Below are positions 1-10,491 of a stretch of DNA of 47,233 nucleotides, piece by piece. The notes below the pieces were generated by a model, which saw nothing but the letters and a program-made list of their open reading frames with translations, ran no database searches and had not been told where the DNA came from. The stretch's first letter is position 1; the number at the start of each line of letters is the position of its first letter. Source of the stretch: Chara braunii (lineage: Eukaryota > Streptophyta > Charophyceae > Charales > Characeae); NCBI GenBank assembly GCA_003427395.1, contig BFEA01000001.1:2677190-2724422 (forward strand), given 5' to 3'. The translations under genes were made by a program, and so were the position numbers.

Positions 1-2
1 AG

Positions 3-1766
3 GCAGCAAGAAAGGCTATGGCGGCACCGCAGACTCAGGGAAAGGCGAAGAAGGCGGTGGTGCAAGAGGAGGAAGAAGAAGAAGAAGAAGAAGAAGAACC
101 CAAACCTCTAAAGTTAACAAAAACACAAAGGAAGGCCAAAAATCTGGGGCAAGGCGGACAAGGCTCAGGAAGATGACAGACTCCGCAGGCAACAGCACTG
201 CCTCCCCCGGAGTCGCATGGCCAGGCCGCGCCAACACCCTATGGGCCGTGGCCGGGTTATGGACCTCCCAGTCCTTGGCCTGGGCACTGTTCATACGTAC
301 CATGGCCGATGAGTGGACCACATGGATCATGCGCGGGAGCGCCGCTGAGCGCGGCTTCCTGCGGGTGTCCAGGACCCCAGACTCAACAAGTAAGCCACCC
401 GAGCCCCCAGCCAAGCCAACCTCAACAGCCGGCACCATAGGGGTCGCAGGGAATTCAAGACGGCGGACGCCGACAAAACCAAGGATGGGGCCGAGGGCGA
501 GGAAATGGCGGCCGGGGAAATGGAAGAGAAAATGGGGGTGACAATTCCAGTGGAAGAGGAAATGGGGGTGGCAATTCCAGTGGAAGAGGAAATGGGGGTG
601 ACAATTCCGGTGGAGGAGGAAATGGGGATTGGAATGCGTCTGGAAATCAGAATAGTCAGGACGGCGGGTGAGGTTTTGGTAGAGGACGGATAGACTTGAG
701 GAATGTCATTTGCTGGCATTGTGGGCAGAAGGGTCACACCATCAAGTTATGCCATGTCCGAAGGAACGATGAAGATGAAGGGCTGATTAGTACCAACTAC
801 GACGGTGACATGTATGATAAGTTTGGATACTACATTGACGTAGAGATCCCTGGTGGGTCGAGAAAGGAGGCCTTGAGACGAGTCGAGGCCGGCGAGCCGC
901 CCTCTCCTCTGGCCATGTTTCGAATCTGGCAAGAGGAGGATGTCCGTCCTGATGTAAGGGTTGAAGAGATAGGAGAGAATAAGGAAGTAAAGCAGGAAAG
1001 GAAAGCAGGTACGGTCAAGGAAGAACCTATTGTGGTAGAATCTGACGAGGAGATAGAAAGGGGTTACTGGAATGCGGCCCGGAGAACGATGGAAATAATG
1101 GAGGATCTAGTGGCAAAGATGAGAAGGTATCAAGACAAATTGACCAACATGTGTGAAGAGGTCAAGGAGTGGAAAGATAAAAAACCACTGGTATATCTCT
1201 ACGATATGGGTCCAAGACCGCAAGGAGGGTCTTGGAGCCTACCAGGCGTAACGATTTCGAGACCAACGCCTCGGTCCGGAATGGCTTATAGGCCACCATC
1301 AAGGTCAGGAGGAGCGCCACAGGCCGTCAGGACAAGGGCCAAGGGGCCGGTAAGCCCCAATGAGCCGGCAAAGGACGTTCCTGAGCCTAGTGGGGAAAAA
1401 GAGACAGTAGACATCCCACAGGATGAGGATGAGAGAGATGAGAGGTTAAGGAGAGAAGAGGGTAAGAGGACCGAGCTAAGAGCAAAGAAGAGGGATGTTA
1501 AGGCAGACGTGGAGAGAGTCCCGGAGGGGAAGAAAAGGAAGTATGTTGTCCGGGTAGAAGAAGACTATGATGTAGAGGAAATGATGGATAGAATCCTTGA
1601 GGGTCATAATCATCTTATGAATCTGAAGGATGTGTTGACTTCAGCTCCAAGGTTCCGGGACGAGCTTAAAACTCGATTATCCAGGAAGATGGTAGCCAGC
1701 GTGCGATTGAGGGCCATAATTCCCAAGGAAGCGGAATGGGCAGAGACAGGTACGAAGATGGATTGA
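3..1766 (+). pseudogene. gag: Gag C-terminal part with CCHC zinc knuckle (left copy, 5' truncated by window)
   Basis: This is the nucleocapsid half of a Ty3/gypsy Gag, which packages genomic RNA. The reading frame enters at base 3 and begins with an acidic run of glutamates (64-100). Then come a Pro/Gln-rich segment, a Gly/Asn/Arg-rich repeat segment (480-660) and a zinc knuckle CX2CX4HX4C at 711-752 (CWHCGQKGHTIKLC). A long charged tail follows. The same frame carries TGA at 174, TAG at 438, TGA at 669 and TGA at 1764. The other copy has CAG where this one has TAG at 438, so that stop is a recent C-to-T change. The TGAs at 174 and 669 lie in Arg-rich stretches and are best explained as former CGA. 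The capsid half lies before the window and is seen only in the right copy. It continues in frame into protease. Confidence 0.82.
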
Positions 1767-1787
1767 AAGTCCGTCGCATGTGGATGC

Positions 1788-2525
1788 TTGGACGTAGTAG
1801 TAAAAGGAAAAACGTGCACGGCAATGGTGGATACTGGGGCGGAAATGAACCTCATAAAAGAGGAGCATGCTTTGCATTTGGGGATGGGGATTGATCACTC
1901 CGATAATGGAGTTTTAATGGGAGCGAATAGTCGGTCTATGTTCATAGGGACCGCATCGAGAGTGGTTTTGGAGATTGGCAAGGTTAAATTGAGAAGCTGT
2001 TTCTTTGTAATGCTCGATCTCGATCATCCCATCCTATTGGGCCNATCTATCCTGAGCCGAACGGAGACCGTCATACNGAATAAGCATGATGGGACGATGT
2101 TCNTTGTCTTATGTGACCCGGTATGTGGCAACTATGAGGTTATTACATGTAGAAATACGAGGCCACAAAGTATAAGGAATAGGCCCAATCCTGGTTCTTT
2201 CACGATTGAGGAATCGGAAGAAGAAAGGAAGAGGCTAGGGGGAGATGAGTTTGAAAAAGAAANNAATCCGGAAGCACTGACTCTTAGCCTGACCAATATA
2301 GGCGATGCTATGGACATAGTGTNAACCTATGGGATGGCGGACCCGGAGGCCGTAGAGGCCTTGAGATAAAAGGTGATGGAACAAATNGGTGAAGGAGAGG
2401 TGGANCAGGTATATCGGACGCNCGGAAAGAGAGGAGGATCGGCAGGAGCCCAACCCCTGAGTGCAACTCGGCCTTTTTTAGGGGTGGGCTCGAGCAAGGG
2501 TCACAAAGGCGGTACAAAAGAGTAG
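1788..2525 (+). pseudogene. pro: Retropepsin-like aspartic protease and Gag-Pro tail (left copy)
   Basis: This is the aspartic protease that cleaves the Gag-Pol polyprotein. The active-site motif VDTGAEMN is visible, with the catalytic Asp codon at 1830-1832, followed by a typical ILLG-like strand near 2030. It is in the same frame as Gag with no frameshift between them; only the TGA at 1764 separates the two. A TAA at 2367 interrupts the tail. Without that stop the frame runs through the TTTTTTA heptamer at 2474 and ends at TAG 2523-2525, 14 codons later, as expected for a Gag-Pro product that terminates just after a frameshift site. Ns at 2044, 2077, 2103 and 2263 are private to this copy. 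Confidence 0.82.
2474..2480 (+). promoter_or_regulatory. -1 ribosomal frameshift slippery heptamer T TTT TTA
   Basis: In the Gag-Pro frame the codons are CCT TTT TTA, so the heptamer sits in exact X XXY YYZ register. A -1 slip here leads directly into the pol frame (AGG GGT GGG CTC), which stays open through the region before RT. The zero frame stops at 2523. Downstream, CGAGCA (2491-2496) can pair with TGCTCG (near 2551) and GGCGG with CCGCC inside it, a candidate stimulatory structure. The heptamer and inner stem are also present in the right copy. Confidence 0.78.
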
Positions 2526-5500
2526 ATCAAAAATGCCGCCCTGTTCCTGTGCTCGTGATTGAGGAACAAAAAATTTATTACGAGTGGGAACGAGAGTTGA
2601 TACGGCAGATGCGNGAAAATGTGGAGAATGGACCATNTCGTATCAATCAAGAAACGGAAGAGGCGCTGATAATAGGNGAACCAGATTTCCTTACAGCGCA
2701 GGAGAGGCANTTGATGGTANAGACCATGAGAGGAAGGCATACTGCCTATGCCTTCAATGATGACGAACGTGGCCGCCTGGATGTTGACAAGATTCCGATG
2801 ATTCGGATACATAACGTGCCACATGAACCATGAAATCTGCGAGGTGCGNGATACCCGAACCCGGNTGACGAAGAAAAANTGGTAAATTATCTTGACGGGA
2901 AGATCCGCACTCATGTCTCAGACTACTCGAGTGGACCATNTGCATCCCCTTGGTTTTGCTTTGTCAAACCAAATGGGACACTNAGATGGGTACAGGATTT
3001 GNAGCGCTTGAATGCTGTAACAGTNAGAGATGCNGGGGGTCTCCCTAANGCTGATGCGCTTTCAGAGGCATGCGCAGGAAGATCCATAATATCNCTCATA
3101 GACTTGTATTCTGGTTATGACCAGTTTCCTNTTTACCCTTCGGACAGACCAATGACTGCAATGCATACCCGTCNAGGGCTGATTCACATGAATGTCGCAC
3201 CGCAAGGGTGGACGAACGCGGTTGCCATGGTCCAGAGACACATGGTGAGGGCAATGCAACCAGTAAGTCATCACATTACACAACCTTACATCGACGATCT
3301 GGCTGTGAAAGGGCCAAACGAGAAGGATGAGAGGGAGGTGATGCCTGGGATTAAGCAATTTGTCTGGGATCATGTGCAAAATCTTTGTAAAGTCCTAGAC
3401 TTGCTAAAAGAGCATAACCTCACTGCAAGCGGAACAAAGTCCAGGCATTGTATGCGTGGAGCAACAATCTTTGGGTTTGTGGGCGACGAGAGGGGTCGTC
3501 GGCCAGACACTAAGAAAACGAACAAGATTCTCGAATGACCAACACCATTCGAGACAATGACAGAGGTAAGGAGCTTCCTGGGAACATGTGGGTTTTGGAG
3601 AGTGTTCATCAAAGGGTTTGCGGCAAAGACAGAGCAGTTGCGAAAGCTTGTGCGCCAAGGTCAGGATTGGGAATGGGGAGACAAGCAGGAGTCAGTAATA
3701 GAGGCTCTGAAGAAAGAGTTTGAGGAAGGGGGTCTGGTACTGGGGGTACCAGACCATGCGGCTGTGATGACCAGACCTTTTATCATAGAAACGGACGCAG
3801 GGCCGACTGCCCTGGGAGGAGTACTGATCCAGCGAGACCTCAATGGAGATTGAAAGTCGAACGCTTAACACAACTGAGAGGAATTACTCCCAGTTTAAGC
3901 GCGAGACCACTGCTTGAGGATTTTCAGAAACTACCTCTTTGGCAGCAGGTTTATGTTGAGGGTGGACCCAACGGCTCTAGCTGGTTCCCTTAAGAACTTC
4001 GCTCCTTCAGATCCAACCATTGCCAGGTGGTTGACGTACATCTAAACGTTTGACTTCGAATTTGAGCGTATTCCTGGGAACAAGAATAGGGCAGATGGGT
4101 TAAGTCGCGTCGACTGGGACAAGAGCAACAAAGGGGTGATTGAAGATACTCCGCTGGTCGACGGTTTCCTGGACAAGGAAGAGGACGTTAAACTCCACAT
4201 TAACTCCTGGTCATTGGCTATAGGTAACTATGTTACTCCTGGACGACCTGTATGGCTCGCACCTCCGGGTCATGTGCGGCGGCCGGATATAGTCCCCAAA
4301 CCTTATATTGAGGAAGATTCTTGGGGAATGCCTGAACTGGAGTGGATGATGGAGTTGGCCTTGGCGGATAAGTACCAGCTGCGGGAAGACTTGGTCACAT
4401 TGGAGACCGGACCCCAGCAGGTAGAAAAGGATGAACGATTGGTAGGTGGAATGTACGTGTTGGCAAACTCGTTGCTCCAAGAAGAGGTTGCTAGGATTGA
4501 AGAAGAGAGGCAAGATAGAGAGGAGAACGTGATTCATGAAGGAGAGGACGATGATTTTGAAGAAGGTGAGATAAAAGAGGCCTTTCGCGCAGAAGAATAC
4601 GACGGAGTATATCTGGAATTGGGAATGCTCCTGTCATGTGAAACAAGAGAAAGAGATGTTAACGAAANAGTCCTTAAGATGCGACCGAATTTTCTAGTGA
4701 GNGGCGGTCATCTATTCATGAGAAATAAAGGAAAGAATCCCAGAAGGGTAGTCTGTGGGATAAATCGACAGATTGACGTCATAGCTGCCCTTCATGATGG
4801 AACGANTGATGGCCATANNAGNACAGATGCAACATACTTAAAGNTTCACGAACTATATTATTGGGATAGCATGGGACACATGATCGANAAATATTGTAAA
4901 TCTTGCATACCATGTNAGGAGCNGTCTTCGCTAAGACCTANGGAACNGCTTCACCCTAGATATATATGTGAGGTCGGAGCAGTCGTTCATCTGGATCTAT
5001 TAGCGATGNCTCTGGGAATAGGAGGGTTTAACTATATCTTTGATGCACGAGACAATCTCTNAGGGTTTGTTGATGGCAAGGTTATTCGCACGAAGACTGG
5101 AGAGGTACTAGCTCGATGCATTGAAGAGTACTACCTTCGCTATCCTTTCGTCTNAAGGTTCGTAATNGACNGGGGGTCCGAATTCACCTGTGCCGAAGTG
5201 AAAGCGTTGCTGAAAGGGTATGGTGTGATCGCCGAGTATACGACTGCGGCGCACCCTCAGACTAATGCACCGGTAGAAAGANGGCACAGTACCATTACAA
5301 ATCTTCTCACAAAATGGACAGATGGCAGACCTAATCAGTGGCCANCTTTCCTGAGGGTTGCTTTCTTCGTGGANAATATCACTGTCAGAAGGAGTACCAA
5401 CTANGCGCCAGCTACATTATGGTATGGCAGACATGCGACGTTCCCTATAGAAAGTTTCCTAAAGACTTGGAGGCGACAAAACCTCAAGATAAACTTGTCT

Positions 5501-5869
5501 TTTGAGGACTTGCTTGATCTAAGGGCACGTCAAATTGGAGCCATAAAAGATAAGGTACAGGAAGCGGCAAGTAGGGTGGCTGACAGTCGAACCAAGGACA
5601 AGTTCAGGTGGGACCAGTTGGCACGAGTAAGGAAGGAACCTCTTAAGGTGGGAGACACCGTGCTACTGTACGACTCGTCCTTGGAGAAGCAATGGTCGAG
5701 GAAATTGGATAAGAGATGGTTAGGACCATACAGGGTCGCCAGGTGTGGAGAACATGGCGCATACCAAATCGAGGAGCTGAATGGGACCGCTTGGAAGGAC
5801 TGGGTGNCAGACTCGAGGTTGAAGAAGTTTGTCGCTCGAGACGAGGTGAGTCTGGACCTTACAAGCTAG
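2481..5869 (+). pseudogene. pol: Ty3/gypsy Pol: reverse transcriptase, RNase H, integrase (left copy)
   Basis: Pol copies element RNA to cDNA and inserts it. RT occupies about 2880-3540, with the catalytic YIDD at 3287-3298. RNase H has Asp in TDAG (3794) and Asp in RVDP (3965). Integrase (4136-5869) has a His-His/Cys-Cys zinc-binding region near 4790-4920 ending in YCKSCIPC. Its catalytic Asp, Asp and Glu codons are at 4994, 5168 and 5276, and a C-terminal GPY module is at 5723. The frame is -1 to Gag-Pro. It is broken by TGA at 2831 and 3536, and by TAA at 4043. Two small deletions near 3850 and 3910 (17 and 13 bases) shift the frame and then restore it. The right copy has TGG where this copy has TGA at 3536. 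Domain order RT-RH-IN is that of Ty3/gypsy, not copia. Confidence 0.92.
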
Positions 5870-6129
5870 AGTCTCTTTCTCTTGTTAAGTATGTCTTTCT
5901 GATGGGGGTATCAGTACAGAAAGATTGTATGGACGTTCATTAGAATGATATGATGGGTTATGATAGTACGTATGTATGTGTAGGTATGTATGTGTATGCC
6001 TGTATAGGCGTCTAGGTTAGATGGGGGGGGATGTGTCTGTCTCTCACTGTGTGCCGAACCTGCTTACACTCTGTGTGCTTTGACTTGTCTCTTCCTTGTT
6101 GTGCAGGCTTGACACCATTTGGCGAAGCC
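5870..6129 (+). other. pol-ORF3 intergenic spacer with G8A tract and possible splice acceptor
   Basis: This 260-base spacer has a GTATGTAT-rich stretch (5960-6000), eight Gs followed by A at 6023-6031 (polypurine-tract-like), and a pyrimidine-rich run ending in TTGTGCAG at 6106. The ORF3 ATG is at 6130, 24 bases after that AG. The arrangement would suit a secondary plus-strand priming site and a spliced subgenomic message for ORF3. Neither role is proven, and both signals are also present in the right arm. Confidence 0.4.
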
Positions 6130-6738
6130 ATGCCAAGAGGGAGGGAGGGGCAAGGCCAGTGGAACCCCCTCAGGAGGCAGCCAGACAGAGAATGCAGGGA
6201 TGGACCAGGAAAGAGGACAGGCCACCCATCTTTTAGAGGAGGGAACGTGGAGTTGTTTTTTGTCGAGTTCGAGAAGCATGCCAACAAGTTCAGATGGGAT
6301 GGAGCCAGGATGCTGAGAAAGGTACGAGGAGGGGGCGAGTGGGCTGAGGCCATTGCCAGATATGTACGGGAGTCAGTGACCTGGCAGGAGTTCGAAAGGA
6401 AGATGGAAGGGATACATCCATCGCCTGTGGGGAGAGATGGAGTGCCAATCCGGTTCGATGGAACGAACCTGGATGAGTTCTTGTGGGCTTATGACCGGTT
6501 TGCAGACGAGCAGAACATTGCACCTAAGACCAAAGTGAGAGGGTTCCTCCAGTTCGTGAGGAGGCCTATCAGGATGTTCGTCAGGAACATTGTGGAAAGA
6601 GCGTTGCATTGGGGAGATTGCAGGCGGTTACTGAGGAGCTACTATACTCCCACACGCCAGACAGAGGAGAGAAGGAGTATGGAGAAGAAGAGGAAGGAGC
6701 CAGAGGTCACAGAGAGGAGGACTTTTGAGTCGGCATGA
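6130..6738 (+). pseudogene. ORF3 N-terminal part: Gag-capsid-like protein downstream of pol
   Basis: ATG at 6130 opens 202 codons ending at TGA 6736-6738. The start is basic and Gly/Arg-rich. Then comes an alpha-helical segment with spaced Trp and aromatic residues (FFVEFEKHANKFRWDG, EWAEAIARYV, TWQEFERKM) that resembles the matrix/capsid-type helical fold of retrotransposon Gags. A second related module begins at IRFDGTNLDEFLWAYDRFAD. The end is highly charged. I remember similar proteins from Chara but cannot name a family. It lies after integrase, where some plant gypsy elements carry an env-like ORF, yet no signal peptide or membrane segment is seen. A frame change separates it from the coiled-coil part that follows. 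Confidence 0.6.
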
Positions 6739-6971
6739 CCTTAGGCACTCAAAGGGATGGACAGTGGAAAGAGCACAGGTCCCACAGGCAGGAGAGAGGA
6801 GAGGAGCAGCATGCTGAGAGGGTTCAAAGGAGAGAGGAACAACATGCTGACTGGACACAGCAGACAGAGAGGCAGGATGCATAAAGGACCCAGAGGGGAG
6901 GACCATCAGGTGGATCAGATGCGCCCCCTCAGCCTGCTCAGGGCTGCCCTATGGCAGACAAAGGGCCATAA

Positions 6972-8495
6972 CTACCTCAAGAGCCACATGGACAGGAGCA
7001 GAGTGAGGACCAGGCTGCAAGGGAGAAGAAACAAGACAGAAAGGAGAGAGCAGCAATAGAGAGAGAGATCAGAGTAAAAATCAGACTCAAGAANATTGCG
7101 GAGCTGCACGAGAAGGTTGAGCAGGGAGAGCAGCCTGTGATACTAGAAGACAAAAAGGGGAATGGCTCACCCACTCAAGACGATGAGACTCCTCTTTTCA
7201 CGGAAGCGTGGGACAACTTTGATAAGTTGTTGGAGGCAGCAGGGAGGCCCAGGGAACAACATCAGGAGATGGGGGTTAAGATGGTCTCTACAGACTTTCT
7301 TAGCCTGAAGGGCCTTATGAAGGAGGGTTTTGCGGTGGCCAAGACTTCTGATGAAAAAATGGAGAAGAGGTTGACAAGGGTGGCGTGGGCGTCTCGTAAG
7401 CAGAGAATGGACTGGCAGAAAGAAATTGATGATCTCAAGAAGGAGTTGGAGAGGCAGAACAAGGAAGTGGATGCCGTGAAGATTGAGATGGAGAAGGCCT
7501 GGGCAGGCAACGAGGCCATCAGACAGGTCAACCAGACCCTCAACAAAGTCAACGACACCCTGAGGACCTACTTGCAGGTATAACAGAATATCTTTCAGGC
7601 AAAGGAAGCCAAGTGGGAGAAGAGGATAGAGGATCTTGAGGCCAAATGTGCACAACAGGTGCCTACTGCAGTGGTGGACTGGACCGAGGTTCAGGGGTTT
7701 GAAATCAGGAAGCAGCCTGCAGAGGAGGCCTTCAAGAGTCAGAAGGTGGAAGANAGGGCAAACGAGCAAAGGGGTGAGGAAATCCCTCTGCTGGATAAGA
7801 AGATGTTGGAGCCACAAGAGACACTAGCAGGAAGGGACTTAGAAGCAGGAGAGTTTGAGTGGAGGATGCCCACCGTCTTGGCACACGAGCAGGGACTAGT
7901 GAGGCCAGGGGTGAGGCCACCAACATAGGCCAACATGGATGAGGCTGCACCACCTACGATTCAGAGAGAAACTGTAGGGCAGCAGGAGGCTCAGGAGAGT
8001 GTGGGACAGGCCAAGGTTGAGGCTGAGGTAGGGGAGGATCTGGAGGTTTCTCAGAAAACCCCACCACCTCAGGATATGCCTCTGGTTGCAGGTCTGGAGG
8101 AGGCGCTGGGATCTCGGGCCACTGGATCCGGGGCAGAGGAGCGAGTGAGTGAGCNGGTGGCGCAGACAGATGACAGAGCAGCATGCCCCATTCCTCCTTA
8201 GCATCCACAGCAGGAGGTCACGAGCGAGGCTACAACAGTCCCCTCATCTGTGCCCTCCCAAGGAGCTGACAAGATGGAGCAGAAGAAGTTTGGAAGATGC
8301 TTCTACTGCAAGAAGGGCAAGCACCCACAAGAGACCTGTCCCAAAAGCCTCAAGGATGAGGCGAATGGCTTGTTTTCTTGGGATCCGTCTAGGGTACGTA
8401 GGGATAAGTATGGGAACCTGATCCTAAAGACTCGTGATGGGATATGGGCGCAGTTGTATAAGCAGTTGCAGGAGGACATGAGTGATCAGGGATAG
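6972..8495 (+). pseudogene. ORF3 C-terminal part: coiled coil and second CCHC zinc knuckle
   Basis: One reading frame runs from 6972 to the TAG/TAA-free end at 8495. It is interrupted by TAA 7581, TAG 7926 and TAG 8199, plus TAA 6969 just upstream. All are one C-to-T step from CAA or CAG. Order of parts: Lys/Glu-rich helices (7020-7140), a long predicted coiled coil (about 7380-7580, KEIDDLKKELERQNKEVDAV), an acidic Gln/Pro/Glu-rich linker (7600-8200), and a zinc knuckle CX2CX4HX4C at 8298-8339 (CFYCKKGKHPQETC). A final conserved-looking tail contains WDPSRVRRDKYGN. Together with 6130-6738 this has Gag-like architecture: helical N-terminus, linker, zinc knuckle. It exists only in the left arm, because the inversion cuts the right copy within the first module. 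Confidence 0.62.
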
Positions 8496-10491
8496 GGTTC
8501 TTTCATAGGGTCNGAAAATGTCTAGATTCTGACAAGTATAAAGCATCTCTAAATCACTACTGATAGATGATTGTATTGATCTTCAGGCTTAGTTAGTTGA
8601 GTCATTACTGAGATGTTTACTTTCGCATATTGACTTTCAGGCTTAGTTGTACCTAGGATGGTATTGAGTGTGACACTGATTTTCTCATTTTTACTTTCAC
8701 ATTTTTTCAGTGTGGTGTGAAGTGTTCTTAGATAGTGTTTTTGTGTGAGTTTATGATTCTTTCTCGTTCAGAGCGGTGTGAGATCCTGGTTTCTTTTTAC
8801 CTTGACTTTTACTTTGACACTTCGTTCGGATACTCTGATTCTTTGTTGAGTATTGTGACACTTGGTACGATACCCGGACTCTTTGTGTGATACTTGGATC
8901 CTTTGTACGACACCTTGACCGTTTCGATATGGACGGGCGCCTTTGATTGTTGCAAGGCCCCATATTTTGTGTGCATATGCGAGTCTCAGACTTCTTTCTT
9001 TTTGTGTGGTGTGTCACACTCACTCTCAGTTCGTGGACTTGCTCATAGGAATGTTTGTTGTGATGAAGTAAATGTTGTAAAATGACCTGATCTGCACTAT
9101 CTTCCTCTATACTTAGGCATACATATTACATTAACAGACGAAGTCATAAGTACAGGGAAAAAGAGTGCACCTCACGTCTGTTTGAGAGGAAAGACTCGTG
9201 TCATAATTTGTAAGGGCATGAGTGATGACAAATGAAACGGTCGCAACTAAAGTTGTGTTTTGTGTGTGNTTCAAAAGCGAGAGAAGGAAACTCAATGGCC
9301 GATAGGGTTTTTCTTTATATAAAAGTGATATTATGAGAGAGCACTCGAATGAGATGCTATAACGATGAGAAAATTTTATGTCTGTAAGTCTGACGAGGAA
9401 AGGCCAAAATTTTTGTGAGAATTATGAATGGAAAACTTCTGGCAATTGAGATGGAACTCTGGAAAACATTTGAGAGATGTCCCTAAGACGTGTGACCTCA
9501 CCTTCCTTGATCAAAGCAAGGGAGACACGACCTTGTGAGTTTATTGAGTGTTTTGTTGGAATATTAAGAAAGGCGCTATCCCTCCACGTAGTCCCGTGGG
9601 CAGCTTGTACGTGATCCTTTGGTTATGATGAAAGTTTTTGAGAGAGAATGCCAGACCACAATGAAGTCAGTCTAAGGGACATATTTTGTGAGGCCAGGCT
9701 AAGGGGCTATACTTAGCATCGCNGGAACTGTAGGACCTAACTCCCAGCGAGGGCCGCTGACCGGCACAACCTGGCAGCGGGACCATGGCTTACCAATGGT
9801 TAAGTCTTGAAGGGTCGGCCACCCAGAGAGGTTTAGCTAGGAGGAAAGNCATTGGGGTCGATTAGGTCAAGAGTCGGGACCCTTCGGGGTGCCAAGATAT
9901 ATAAAACTGCTTATCGTTGCACAACCAACGAGGGCACTGCCGCTAATATAACAACGCGGTAGGCCGTAGATCTGGCTCGATCAACCAGACTATGGTGGGT
10001 CAGGATGGAGACCTAGAAGCCGCCTGTGTTAGACTCCAGGTTGGGCGTTCATTATAAGTGGGTACTTGATATGGTACTAACTACCATTTTGGGGACTATA
10101 GGTGCCCCATATTTGAGAGAGGTCTCGGTTAGGGCCCGCGTCCTAAGTTATGACCCTGCTTGCAGGACGATGACTAAACAGGACACCCAACGGTGAACCG
10201 ACAGATGTCTAAGGCAAAGGGAGAGAACNATCAAGCTACTACCTGGGAGCGGGCATTACACTGTAGTACGGAACAAAGTATCCCCAGAGTCCGAGGCCAA
10301 GACGTGGGAGACCCAGGTTGAAACCCTGGCAGTGGAACACCGTGACGGGGGTAGATTGATGGAATGCCTCGAACGGAGTCAAGCCGACTAATCGGATTGG
10401 TTACTTCCTCGTCAGCAGATGTGATTTTGTTGAATTTAAAATTTTGATTGTCCGACGCGACGGGGGCGTCGCTTAATAGGGTCCGGAAAAC
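8496..10491 (+). other. Untranslated 3' internal region of the retrotransposon
   Basis: No credible gene is seen. The stretch lies between ORF3 and the LTR. At 8800-8935 there are about four degenerate copies of a 25-30 base unit (GATACxxxGAxxCTTTGT-like), and CTTCAGGCTTAGTT-like text occurs twice (8580, 8636). At 10,308-10,326 CCAGG and CCTGG flank a 7-base loop like a tRNA T-arm, but no full tRNA fold is visible. The sequence just before the LTR (AATAGGGTCCGGAAAAC) is only weakly purine-rich for a polypurine tract. Confidence 0.5.

Larger units (their letters stand above)
1..6507 (+). repeat. Left inverted-repeat arm, segment X (gag to ORF3)
   Basis: This stretch reappears reverse-complemented at 21,236-27,773. 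Base 1 pairs with 27,773 and base 6507 with 21,236. The sum of paired positions is about 27,774 before position 3850 and about 27,744 after 3910, because this arm lacks 30 bases there. The arms are nearly identical with scattered substitutions, so a long hairpin could form in DNA or in a read-through transcript. Confidence 0.93.

Noticed and set aside
174-671. TGA as a recoded sense codon or regulated read-through in Gag
   Set aside because: TAA and TAG also interrupt the same frames, and several stops are one C-to-T step from the codon still present in the other arm. Decay explains them more simply, though read-through of the shared TGAs is not fully excluded.
6130-8495. Env-like glycoprotein
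   Set aside because: No signal peptide, membrane segment or cysteine-rich ectodomain; the coiled coil and zinc knuckle point to a Gag-like protein instead.
10308-10326. tRNA gene
   Set aside because: Only a T-arm-like hairpin (CCAGG/CCTGG) is visible. No acceptor, D-arm or anticodon arm could be placed.
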